From Ceratorhiza oryzae-sativae (taxonomy: Eukaryota; Basidiomycota; Agaricomycetes; Cantharellales; Ceratobasidiaceae): a stretch of DNA of 64,000 bases. Shown here piece by piece: positions 11,501 through 18,914 of this stretch. How positions within the stretch are numbered: position 1 is the first letter of the stretch; each line of letters opens with the position of its first letter. The stretch lies in NCBI GenBank assembly GCA_030998015.1, contig JARWMV010000017.1:62001-126000 (forward strand), written 5' to 3'. Under the pieces are notes generated by a model. It worked only from the letters and a program-made list of their open reading frames with translations. It ran no database searches and had not been told where the DNA came from. The position numbers and the translations under genes are program-made.

Positions 11501-12085
11501 GGAAATACCAAAGGAAGCAGTGTCCCTCAAGCCGATGAATATGCCAATCACCTCAAAACTATCCATGAAGAGGCCAAGGCTGCACTCACGATTGCAAACC
11601 GCACTTACTCAGAATACTACAACCGGAAGCATCGTGAGGCAACCAAGATCGAAGTAGGCTCAAAGGTTTTCTTAGACGGATCAAATATCAAAACCATCCG
11701 ACCATCCAAAAAGTTGGATAATAGGCGCTTCGGTCCCTACAAGGTCGTTGAACAAATCGGGAAATATACATTTAAATTGGATTTGCCCAAGTCCATGAAA
11801 ATATACCCGGTTTTCCATACTGCCCTTCTGTATCCTAAACCAGTGGACGATTACCAAAGGGACCCTGCCCCAGTACCCACAGTAATAACCCCTGAAGGAG
11901 AGGAACAATATGAAGTAGAGCGTATCCTGGACTCACGCAAAGTCGGTCGGAGACTTGAATATTATGTCAGCTGGAAAGGCTACGGCGCAGAAGAAAATAG
12001 TTGGGAACCTAAGGCCCATCTCAAGAATGCACCGGAAGCACTATCCAAGTTCCACCAAGATCACCCTGACGCGCCTGGGCCTTAA
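8591..12085 (+). CDS. Copy C Pol polyprotein (PR-RT-RNaseH-IN-chromodomain)
   Basis: An uninterrupted 1164-residue polyprotein. In order: an aspartic protease with the DSGA active site (about residue 45), reverse transcriptase with YLDD (about 395), RNase H with the LECDAS motif (about 535), an integrase HHCC zinc domain (about 735-790), an integrase catalytic core with D, D and E in YDLI, SDCGPNF and QSER, and a C-terminal chromodomain ending in a YYVSWKGYG-type motif. The chromodomain is expected to guide integration to marked chromatin. It starts 36 nt after the gag stop in the -1 frame. The integrase has Cys in SDCGPNF, where Arg or a small residue is more usual; the catalytic Asp is kept. 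The frame looks functional. Confidence 0.95.
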   Translation: MDLEIYAVDNVSPLNIFFIASPVQTAPDSKSLNRMKRLHGWAMIDSGASSCFIHPRLVSEYKIPTHKKKNPKKLKVIDGREISSGLVNSECTFILEIGSHKEQLVCNVADIGRHSLVLGMSWLKLHNPHIDWPIKRVDFNSAFCIKNCVPTSNVVFGNVGGHLDPFESDLGGVEVFQPLEGIQRDPGGVVASKPLEGIPVEYRDYSDVFADDDVVTELPPHRPYDLEIVLQDPQKPVKGPVYPLRPSDDEELRRILKEQLDKGLIRPSKSRYSSPVIFVPKKNGKRRMCVDYRALNENTVKNSYPIPLISTLVEKLRGAQVFTTLDLKWGYNLVRIKEGDEWKTAFKTKYGLFEYLVMPFGLCNAPAAFQNFMNEIFRDILDVYVIVYLDDILIFSKNPEDHAKHVAEVLRRLRLHQLYCNLSKCVFNAPEVEYLGVIANGEGVRANPAKITEAVNWATPKTVKGVQEFLGFVNYYRKFIEDFAGRAYPLYQLLRKENPWRWGQNKESSFNILKRALVESPILIQPDVTKEFTLECDASDYATGAILNQLGKDGKLHPVAFYSKTLSPAERNYDIHDKELLAMIRAFKEWRHLLEGSVIPIKVLSDHKNLEFFQTKRELNRRQARWMGFLADYNYRIKYRSGAQNGKADILSRREDLREQALKEGGEIPPLISPELFISAILTDHSLNDMIRDALPDDKSISKILKSLEENIPVKGWRLENDLLYYHDRIYVPSELEIRRAVVESRHDNPAAGHPGHFRTLDLVSRDYYWSGMKKSIVKYVQACDSCIRNKHSNQAPPGLLQPIDLPNKPWEEITYDLIVGLPMSEGYDAILTVVDRLSKMVHFIPTHSNATAVDVANLFVNFVWKLHGLPRKTISDCGPNFNAKFLRQVYSRLGIEPHYSTAYRPQVDSQSERLNQFIEIYLRHYINHRQTDWVAALPLGEFAYNNGKHAGSKHTPFFACYGYNPDFTVGNTKGSSVPQADEYANHLKTIHEEAKAALTIANRTYSEYYNRKHREATKIEVGSKVFLDGSNIKTIRPSKKLDNRRFGPYKVVEQIGKYTFKLDLPKSMKIYPVFHTALLYPKPVDDYQRDPAPVPTVITPEGEEQYEVERILDSRKVGRRLEYYVSWKGYGAEENSWEPKAHLKNAPEALSKFHQDHPDAPGP

Positions 12086-12086
12086 T

Positions 12087-12096
12087 GGGGGGAAAG
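12087..12096 (+). promoter_or_regulatory. Copy C polypurine tract
   Basis: GGGGGGAAAG lies directly before the 3' LTR at 12097. It is the expected primer site for plus-strand DNA synthesis. Confidence 0.8.
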
Positions 12097-12605
12097 TGTC
12101 ATGGCCTAGACCATGACCACGATTTTATTATGAATTTTCCATATTTTATAACTTCCTTTTTACGATGTTTTGGACAAGTCCCGTTTATTCAGATATATGC
12201 GGTTTATTTACCTTCATGTCACGTGACCTTGTTGTTGTTGACTCAATGTTTGGTGTTACCGGAATGTTCTATAGTGACGTGGCACTGTTAGCTTCTTATT
12301 GGTCCTGGTATTTGATTTGTACTGCCTTGGCCATGAATATATAAGGGAGAGTCTGAGAGCCTTAAGCCTCAGAACTCGACCTCCTGTCGTATCCCTCTAC
12401 TACCTGTGTGACTTACCAGTCCATAGTCCCTGCCCAGTCCTCTTAAGGACAAGTGCACATACTACCCCACCTCCTTGCGTCTTATCGCACCCTCACTGCA
12501 CGTCCCACCTTAGACGTTGTCAGTAAAGCCTCCGGCATCGCTGCCCATAGGCTTGTCATCACCACTTAGGTGTTTGACATTACGGTTCAGGTCGTAGCTC
12601 TGACA
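12097..12605 (+). repeat. Copy C 3' LTR
   Basis: 509 bp, identical by eye to the 5' LTR except for one C/T change (TCCCG here, TCCTG in the 5' copy, about 80 bases in). Followed by the target duplication AAGAT. Confidence 0.97.
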
Positions 12606-12677
12606 AAGATAGTCTCATAAAATGTAATAAATCAAGAAAATATTGTAGAGTGGATGTATGCGTGTCAGTTCGTGACA
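12606..12677 (-). repeat. Copy A 5' LTR, outer part after copy C
   Basis: Begins with the duplicated AAGAT and then continues the copy A LTR to its outer end (GTCAGTTCGTGACA on the plus strand). Joining it to 6064-6365 gives an LTR of about 369 bp, close to the 376 bp of copy B. Confidence 0.88.
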
Positions 12678-13926
12678 GGTATGTGCAACAGGCCTTGGCT
12701 TTGTGGAGTTTTTCACAAGTCTCTTCGTACCTATTTTGGTAATGACAATACCTGTCTTGGAAGTTTTCAATGGTATTTAATAGGTGACAAAGGAGTTGTT
12801 GGCCAAGGTTCTCCAGCTTATAGCTGGTGACAGGGGATGATATAATAGTATAAGAATTTGTCCTTCTTAGGACAGTAGGGGCAGCGCACAGGGAAGGTGG
12901 CTCCGTTTGCCTGATGACAGATTTTGCACTCAGGGGCACCCAGCTCAGTCACAAAGGCTTGTTGGGCTTGTCCAACTTTCTGGGGATGGACTTTGACAAT
13001 TTTCATGTGGTTGAAGTTAATGTGCCTGGCCTCTTCGAGGATGTCTTCAACCCAGTTGAGGGTGAAGCAATGGATGGAGACATGTCCGAACCACCCACAC
13101 AAATGGCAGCACTGGTCTTCTGTAAAGGTTTGTGCCACTGAGGGCCATGCATTCTGTCAGAGACATACTCGAGCAAGAGCAAGATAGAAAAAAAAGAAAA
13201 ATAGACCCTTTCCTGAGTCTATTGGAGTAGGAAGGTGACATCCATTGCTCAGCTACTTAAGGGCAATGAGTGACCCCACCTCTTGTCAACAAAAGAGATT
13301 AGAGAACCAAAGCTTGTTACAACATGTGAGGGACCCAACCTTTGGTCAGTGAGCAGCTGTGTCTGCAAGGACCAATAGCGCATCAACTGATATAGGTATG
13401 CAAGGTTTCACAGAGGCACATATAGGGCAATGATGTCTTGTGGCTGTGGGTAGGTGGAGTAGGATTGGGGAAGTCAATGGGGTGTTATCTCAAGATGACG
13501 CCAACAGTGTTCCAGACGTATCCCAGGTGACACTGAGACTTATGATTGAAAAGAACTTGACCTGATGTCGACAATGACAAGTCAGGTGACAAGGAAAATA
13601 GTAAGAAAGAACTTGTATTCGATGAGAGGTCAAGTTCTTGAGGAGTCCTCTGCGAACTTGACCCAGTTTATATACATGATACAAGCCACATCATAACAAA
13701 CAAGTCCATACAGTGAGTCATGACTGATAAGAGATAGAAGCGACTGTGGAGCTGCGGAATTTCACATCAAAGTTGAAATACATCTTGGTCACTGGTCTGG
13801 AACAGCCTTTGAGTCATGTGACACAGATATACCATAAAAGGCAAGTATGTATTGAAAATGATCTCATAAAATGCAATAAATCAAGAAAATATTATAGAGT
13901 GGATGTATGCATGTCAGTTCATGACA
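12678..13926 (-). mobile_element. Decayed gypsy copy D (leader plus 5' LTR)
   Basis: Diverged minus-strand copy of the A/B family: LTR at 13566-13926 (361 bp) and part of the leader at 12678-13565, cut off at 12678 where copy A is inserted. Compared with A and B most CpG sites have become TpG or CpA, and the leader has gained ATG triplets that A and B lack. Part of leader frame 1 is still readable at 12818-13138, including a CCHC-like knuckle. The rest of D is presumably left of the window. Confidence 0.85.
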
Positions 13927-14284
13927 CATGCATACATCTATCCTATAACATTTTCTTGATTTACTGCATTTTATGAGATCATTTTCAAAACATACTTGCC
14001 TTTTATGGTATATCTGTGTCATGTGATTCAGGGGATGACCTGGACTGATAACCGAGATGTATTTCAACTCTGATGTGAAATTCTGCAGTTCTGCAGTTGC
14101 TTCTATCACTTCTATCTCTTATTGGTCATGACTCACTGTATGGACTTGTTTGTTATGATGTGGCTTGTACCATGTATATAAACTGGGTCAAGTTCGCAGA
14201 GGACTCCTCAAGAACTTGACCTCTCGTTGAATACAAGTTCTTTTCTTATCATTTTCCTTGTCGCCTGACTTGTTGTTGTTGACA
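13922..14284 (+). repeat. LTR E, plus-strand LTR abutting D head to head
   Basis: A further LTR of the A/B family in plus orientation, lacking about the first ten bases of a complete LTR and ending TTGTTGTTGACA at 14284. No internal retrotransposon sequence follows; hAT transposase sequence does. With the D LTR (13566-13926) it makes an inverted repeat of about 350-bp arms centred near 13919. It is probably a solo LTR or one end of a rearranged element. Confidence 0.8.
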
Positions 14285-14986
14285 CAAACTATAGGAGCAT
14301 CACTCACCTCAAGTGCTTCATTTAACTCCTCAGCAAGCAGCCACTGCTCTTCCTTCAAGCAAAATCACTGGAGCTTCAAGTCAGGCTGGGCAGTAAGCCA
14401 CTGAACTAGCTGTCAAAGGTGAATATGGTCATCTAATGCATGTTGATCAGAGCTCCACCATGTTGGTACATGTCAGGAGAGTGATTTTCATCCTGATTCC
14501 TTGAGTGCTGGGAAAAGCAAGATTGCTTCATGGAAGCTGATTGTGAGTGATGTTGACTCATCAACACAGCAAGCTAGACCAGCAACCTATCATGGAAGTC
14601 ATTTATGGACTCAAGGTGACAACCAAAAAACCTGCCTTTGGCATGATATCCTGTGCACTCTGGAGCTGTGGCATGGTTGGAGCAATTCCATAGTGAGCAT
14701 ACAATTGCTTGATTGCCTTTACTACACTTTCCTGGGCTACTAGAGTATCATGTTCAAATTCTGACTCATCGACTTCCACCAAGGTTGGTGAATCTAGTTC
14801 TTCATTCTCAGTACCAATCTCAGTCTGTTGTAACTGTAAAAGCTCTTGTATTGGTTGCATGGGCAATTTAGGTGGCCCTTCTGTCCTGTTGCAACTGAGT
14901 ACCTGTTTTGTCTGCTTAGATGGTTGTGAAAATGGGAGCATGAATGCCTGAAGAAGTTAGAAATCAATATATATTGTTTTTGAATG
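14285..14986 (-). pseudogene. hAT transposase, C-terminal side fragment
   Basis: Continuation of the hAT gene at 23439-24728 beyond the Tc1 insertion. An intron acceptor (CTTCAG at 14948-14953 on the minus strand) opens an exon that continues the reading frame after the hAT CxAHxxN-type motif. An open stretch rich in Glu/Gln follows (to about 14603). Nearer 14300-14370 a piece reading LKEEQWLLAEELNEALE resembles the hAT segment before the C-terminal dimerisation domain. The remaining C terminus is missing, cut at 14285 by LTR E. One or more stops or undetected introns lie between 14370 and 14600. Confidence 0.65.
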
Positions 14987-15228
14987 TACAGTAACCAGCA
15001 AATTAGATCAAATAGAACATAGTGATGGCAAGATGAAGTCATAACTCGTGTACCAGCCCACAAAACATAATGTAAATACATGCACCAGGAAGCCCTGCCT
15101 CCTGGCTACAAAACTAATATAATATGAAGTCAGTCACATGAGAAATGGCAGAGTTGAACATGAAACAAAACAAGAGGTCATTTGATTGATTCTATGGTGC
15201 AATTAAATAAAATGGTAACCTATGCATA

Positions 15229-15939
15229 TCAATAGTGAATTGAGTCTCCCTTGTGTCTCAAGACCTCTGCCATACATTTGGGCATGCTCTCAATCACCTT
15301 CTGACAATAATCAGGCTTGATTCCATCCTATTTTGTCTGAACTCAATCCCATAATTCATGAATACTAGAGGGGGGTGATTTGTATGTACCCAGTTGTTGC
15401 TTTAGCTCAGCCCATAGGTTTTTGATAGGGTTAAGTCTGGTGAGTAAGCTGGCCACTCCATCGCTTCGATGCCATGCTTGTTGAGCCAGTTAAGGCATAC
15501 TTTGGCCTGGTGAACACTTGCATTATCATGTTGGAATATCACCTCCCCCAGTTCCAGCCCCAAATCCTCCAGACTCTGCACCATTTCATCCCCTAAAATG
15601 TCAAGATAAATCTCCTTATTCAATGTCCACTCCAGCTTACACCCATTTCCAGTTCCTTTGTAGCCCATACACCCCCAAAACATGATGGATCTGCTGCCAA
15701 AATTGCTGGTTTCAACCACCAAGTTACTGTTAAGACAATTCCTCCCTTTTGTCCATGCCCACTTGATTCTGTCTGACCCCAAACAATTGATTTTGGTCTC
15801 ATCAGACCATAGTACCCAACACCAGTCATTGACTGTCCAGTGAAGATGCGCTTCAGCAAATGCTTGACCTTTTTTACAGCCTTCAGACCTGCCTCTTTAA
15901 GGCCACGACAAACTGTATCAGGATGCACAGACTCACCAC
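15229..15939 (-). pseudogene. Tc1-like transposase, central and C-terminal part
   Basis: Minus-strand DDE transposase fragment. It shows VHPDTVCRGLKEAGLKA (DNA-binding/linker), then IMFWGCMGYKGTG, FQHDNASVHQA (second catalytic Asp) and EWPAYSPDLTL, the usual PAYSPDLNPIE region damaged by a frameshift. The C terminus ends near ESMPKCMAEVLRHKGD with a stop at 15229-15231. Several frameshifts separate these blocks. The N-terminal part lies at 22805-23000 across copy B. Not functional. Confidence 0.88.
15935..15939. repeat. Target site duplication of copy B, left (ACCAC)
   Basis: ACCAC directly before the 5' LTR; the same five bases follow the 3' LTR at 22805-22809. Confidence 0.93.
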
Positions 15940-16315
15940 TGTCACGAACTGACACGCATACATCCACTCTACAATATTTTCTCGATTTTCTACATTTTAT
16001 GAGATCATCTTCAAAACATACTTGCCTTTTATGGTATATCTGTATCATGTGACTCAGGGAATGATCCGGACCGGTAACCGAGATGTATTTCAACTCTGAT
16101 GTGAAATTCCGCAGTTCCGCAGTCGCTTCTACTGCTTCTATCTCTTATCTGTCGTGACTCACTGTACAGACTTGTTTGTTATGATGTGGCTTGTACTATG
16201 TATATAAACCAGGTCAAGTTCGCAGAGGACTCCTCAAGAACTTGACCTCTCGTCGAATACAAGTTCTTTTATTTTCTTACCATTTTCCTCATCGCCTGAC
16301 TTGTCGTCGTCGACA
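15940..16315 (+). repeat. Copy B 5' LTR
   Basis: 376 bp from TGTCACGAACTG to GTCGTCGTCGACA. TATATAAA begins at 16201 and the predicted RNA start is 16234. An 11-base inverted repeat (16211-16221 with 16238-16248) surrounds the predicted start. The U3 contains about nine ATG triplets; R-U5 contains none. Confidence 0.97.
16201..16248 (+). promoter_or_regulatory. Copy B promoter and predicted self-priming 5' RNA end
   Basis: TATATAAA at 16201-16208; 16234-16248 (TCAAGAACTTGACCT) is the exact reverse complement of the primer-binding site at 16318-16332. The distance from the TATA start to this sequence is 33 nt, the same as in copy C. Confidence 0.72.
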
Positions 16316-16317
16316 TC

Positions 16318-16332
16318 AGGTCAAGTTCTTGA
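16318..16332 (+). promoter_or_regulatory. Copy B primer-binding site (self-priming type)
   Basis: AGGTCAAGTTCTTGA, 2 nt after the LTR end, pairs over 15 nt with the predicted first bases of the element's own RNA. I do not see a match to a tRNA 3' end, but that was not searched. Confidence 0.72.
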
Positions 16333-16571
16333 CAATCGTAAGTCTCAGCGTCGTCTGGGATACTTTTGGAACACCGTCGGCGTCGTCTCGAGATAACCCC
16401 TCATTGCCTTCCCCAATCCCACTCCACCTATCCACAGCCACGAGATATCGTTGCCCTATACGCGCCTCTGTGAAACCTTGCATAGTCAGGTCCCTCACAC
16501 GTCGTAACAAGCTTCGGTTCTCTAATCTCTTTCGTCAACAAGAGGTGGGGTCGCTCATTGCCCTTAAGTAG

Positions 16572-17003
16572 TTGAGCAACGGAGGTCACCTTCCTACTCC
16601 AATAGACTCGGGAAAGGGTCTATTCTTTTCTTTTATCTTGCTCTCGCTCGAGTACGTCTCTAACGGAACGCACGGCCCTCAAGTGGCACAACCTTTTACA
16701 GAAGACCAGCGCTGCCGTCTGTGTGGGTGGTTCGGACACCTGTCGATCCACTGCTTCACCCTTAACTCGGTCGAAAGTATCCTTGAAGAAGCCGGGCACA
16801 TCGATTTCAACCGAGTAGTAATTATCAAAGTCCGCCCCCAGAAAGTCGGACGTGCCCAACAAGCCTTTGTCACCGAGCCAGGTGCCCCCGAGTGCAGAAT
16901 TTGCCATCGGGCAAACGGAGCCACCTTCCCAGCGCGCTGCCCTTATTGTCCTAAGAAGGACAAATTCCTTTATTACTACACCATCCCCCGCAACCAGCTA
17001 TAA
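16572..17003 (+). CDS. Copy B leader frame 1, zinc-knuckle-like (methionine-less)
   Basis: An open frame of 143 codons in the leader upstream of gag, opening with TTG right after a TAG. It contains CRLCGWFGHLSIHC (CX2CX4HX4C spacing) near residue 48 and a second cluster, CRICHRANGATFPARCPYC, near residue 108, ending before FLYYYTIPRNQL. The same frame is intact in copy A and partly readable in D. There is no ATG in it. Either a protein made by an unusual route, or a captured zinc-finger coding sequence kept as RNA leader. Function unknown. Confidence 0.45.
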   Translation: MSNGGHLPTPIDSGKGLFFSFILLSLEYVSNGTHGPQVAQPFTEDQRCRLCGWFGHLSIHCFTLNSVESILEEAGHIDFNRVVIIKVRPQKVGRAQQAFVTEPGAPECRICHRANGATFPARCPYCPKKDKFLYYYTIPRNQL

Positions 17004-17391
17004 GCTGGAGAACCTTGGCCAACAGCTTCTTCGTCACCTGCTAAATACAATCGAAAACTTCCAAGACAGGTACCGTTATTACCGGAATAAGTACGAAGAA
17101 ACCCGTGAAAAACTTCACGAAGCCGAGGCCCGTTGCGCATATTTAACCGAGTGTTTGCGCGAACACCAGGAGGATTACCTATCCCTCCTCCAAGACCATC
17201 TCAGACTAGAAGCCATAGTCCGAGAAACAATCGAACCCCACGAGTACGCCTTCCCCGTCTTCTCAACACCGTCAGACCTCCCTCACCCCACCTTTCTAAG
17301 TGGCACGAGCTCGCCAATTCAGGAAGAAGCACCCCTTCCGGCAGCCCAAATCAATCATTCCCAAGGAATCTCTCCTTCGGGACCAAATTAA
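16852..17391 (+). CDS. Copy B leader frame 2, helical/coiled-coil (methionine-less)
   Basis: Overlaps leader frame 1 in a different register. The convincing part begins where frame 1 stops (about 17004) with KLENLGQQLLRHLLNTIENF and a long charged helix to about 17240; it then becomes Pro/Ser-rich. Copy A has the matching frame at 5081-5527. No ATG in the frame. The first third probably only shadows frame 1. Confidence 0.4.
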   Translation: MPNKPLSPSQVPPSAEFAIGQTEPPSQRAALIVLRRTNSFITTPSPATSYKLENLGQQLLRHLLNTIENFQDRYRYYRNKYEETREKLHEAEARCAYLTECLREHQEDYLSLLQDHLRLEAIVRETIEPHEYAFPVFSTPSDLPHPTFLSGTSSPIQEEAPLPAAQINHSQGISPSGPN

Positions 17392-17578
17392 ACTAAGGAG
17401 GGTGGAGTGTCCATATCGTTGCCAGGACACCAAAAGCTGGGACTTGGACGATACCTGGCTGAGGTTCGCAGGAATCGGGAACTTTGAAATTTATAGACTT
17501 GTGAGGGGAACGGAAGTCCTCTATTACCAGAACAACTCTCAATTCCCTGTACTTCCTTACCGTCTCTGTCGCCTTTAA
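17300..17578 (+). CDS. Copy B leader frame 3 (methionine-less)
   Basis: About 92 codons directly before gag, with a basic start, a VECPYRCQ Cys pair and the sequence SWDLDDTWLRFAGIGNFEIY. It matches 4802-5080 of copy A nearly residue by residue. It lacks ATG. It ends 26 nt before the gag ATG. No family recognised. Confidence 0.4.
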   Translation: MARARQFRKKHPFRQPKSIIPKESLLRDQIKLRRVECPYRCQDTKSWDLDDTWLRFAGIGNFEIYRLVRGTEVLYYQNNSQFPVLPYRLCRL

Positions 17579-17603
17579 AAATCTTATCAAAACCTTCTCT
17601 GAA

Positions 17604-18914
17604 ATGGCGTCACAACCTCCTGCCCCTGCTTGGGCGAATATGTCTGATGAAGATAAGGTCATCTATATGCTTCGATCAATGGACGAACTGCGAGAGCGAA
17701 CCAATAATCTCCAAAATGATATTGGGGACGTCGAGCACAATAATAAAACCTACACAGATTCACTCGAGGCCAAACTTACCACGAATCAGACAAAAATGGA
17801 TGCAGATGTGGCCGGACTGGCCACCAATGTCAACAACTTAGTGGGAATGTTAGCCATTCTCCAAACCACCATCACGCGCATTGAAGCGCAAATCAATACC
17901 TCCATGAGTGGCTCAGGCGCTGCTCAAGTACTAGCCTCTTCCAGTACGGCCCAACCACAAACAACAGCACCCGCTCCCTCTGGAGGGTCAACTGCAAAGG
18001 TTAAGATGGCCGCTCCTCAAAAATTCGACGGCACAAAAAGGGAAGACGCCATCTCATTCAGAATTGCATGTGCCCGATATATCAACACAAACATGAGTGG
18101 GCACTCGGCTGACCAAGTGGTCGCCTTCATCACCTCGTATCTTGAAGGGTCCGCAGCTGAATGGGTTAACTCGTATGAGGAATTCGAAATCCTAAACCCC
18201 GGAACTACGATACCCTGGCTTCACGATGCCAATTTATTCTGGCAAGAATTTACTACCCGATATGGGGATCTGAACTGCACCGAAAATAACCGCGACAAGT
18301 GGCGGAAGTTGAAACAATCCAAGACGGTGCAGGACTACCTCACCCTATTCAACTTATATTCCACAGGCCTCAACTACAACGATGCCGCCATGCGTGATCA
18401 GTTCTATGATGGCCTGTCGTCAGACATAACAGATAGCATGGTGGCCCAGAACTACGATCCTCGCACAAAGACATTTGCCCAGCTCACACAGCGGGCCCTG
18501 GAAATTGACCGTCACCTCATTTCCTTCAGCAGCAAGAGGACATCCCATGGGGGTAATAAGTCCAGCAGCAACAATGCTTCGGCTAGCAGGCCCACAAATA
18601 ATCCCCAAAACGCTCCCCAAAAGGAGAAATTCAAGAATGGGGAACGCATATACAAGATTAAAGATGGCAGGGCTATAAAAGGTCAAATCGTAGCCATTAG
18701 CCCCAATGCAAAGGGCTTCACTGTTCCAACCGTCCGTTACGATGGCAGTAATGCCAACATACAAGAGTCCTTCAAAGGAAAGGGGACAAACACCTGCTAC
18801 AACTGTGGAGGACGGGGCCATATCGCCGCCAAATGTCCCTCGGCCAAAATGTCAGGATACGAGGCTGTGGTTGAGGATGTAGAAACAACCGACGATGAGT
18901 CGGTAAAAGAATGA
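17604..18914 (+). CDS. Copy B Gag polyprotein
   Basis: A 436-residue Gag starting at the first ATG after the predicted RNA start, about 1.37 kb downstream. The N-terminal third has a coiled-coil-like stretch (KVIYMLRSMDELRERTNNLQ), then the gag capsid domain with LEGSAAEWV and ENNRDKWRKLKQ, a Ser/Asn/Pro linker, and the zinc knuckle CYNCGGRGHIAAKC (CX2CX4HX4C) at about residue 396. Its stop overlaps the start of the protease/pol frame as ATGA (18911-18914), which suggests termination-reinitiation coupling. Copy A has the same overlap. Confidence 0.95.
   Translation: MASQPPAPAWANMSDEDKVIYMLRSMDELRERTNNLQNDIGDVEHNNKTYTDSLEAKLTTNQTKMDADVAGLATNVNNLVGMLAILQTTITRIEAQINTSMSGSGAAQVLASSSTAQPQTTAPAPSGGSTAKVKMAAPQKFDGTKREDAISFRIACARYINTNMSGHSADQVVAFITSYLEGSAAEWVNSYEEFEILNPGTTIPWLHDANLFWQEFTTRYGDLNCTENNRDKWRKLKQSKTVQDYLTLFNLYSTGLNYNDAAMRDQFYDGLSSDITDSMVAQNYDPRTKTFAQLTQRALEIDRHLISFSSKRTSHGGNKSSSNNASASRPTNNPQNAPQKEKFKNGERIYKIKDGRAIKGQIVAISPNAKGFTVPTVRYDGSNANIQESFKGKGTNTCYNCGGRGHIAAKCPSAKMSGYEAVVEDVETTDDESVKE

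Larger units (their letters stand above)
6366..12605 (+). mobile_element. Full-length Ty3/gypsy chromodomain retrotransposon copy C
   Basis: A 6240-bp element with 509-bp LTRs (6366-6874 and 12097-12605) that appear to differ at a single base. It is flanked by the 5-bp duplication AAGAT (6361-6365 and 12606-12610). It has a self-complementary primer-binding site, an open gag, an open 1164-residue pol and a polypurine tract. The near-identical LTRs and intact frames mean a recent insertion that may still be active. It is inserted in the 5' LTR of copy A. Its LTRs are unrelated in sequence to those of A/B, so it is a second family of the same broad chromovirus group. Confidence 0.97.
1..12677 (-). 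mobile_element. Ty3/gypsy chromodomain retrotransposon copy A (partial, interrupted)
   Basis: This is a minus-strand copy of the same family as copy B at 15940-22804. The left edge of the window lies inside its chromodomain and corresponds to about position 22326 of B, so its 3' LTR is outside. Reading right to left it has a 5' LTR, a primer-binding site (6047-6061), a long leader, gag and pol. The LTR is split by copy C at 6366-12605, and its last 67 nt reappear at 12611-12677 after the second AAGAT. Gag and pol carry several indels relative to B, so A is not autonomous, although its leader frames are intact. It lies inside an older relative, D, because D-like internal sequence starts abruptly at 12678. 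Confidence 0.9.

Noticed and set aside
15840..16052. Plus-strand frame at the left end of copy B
   Set aside because: Crosses the junction between the Tc1 transposase (other strand) and the LTR; chance frame.
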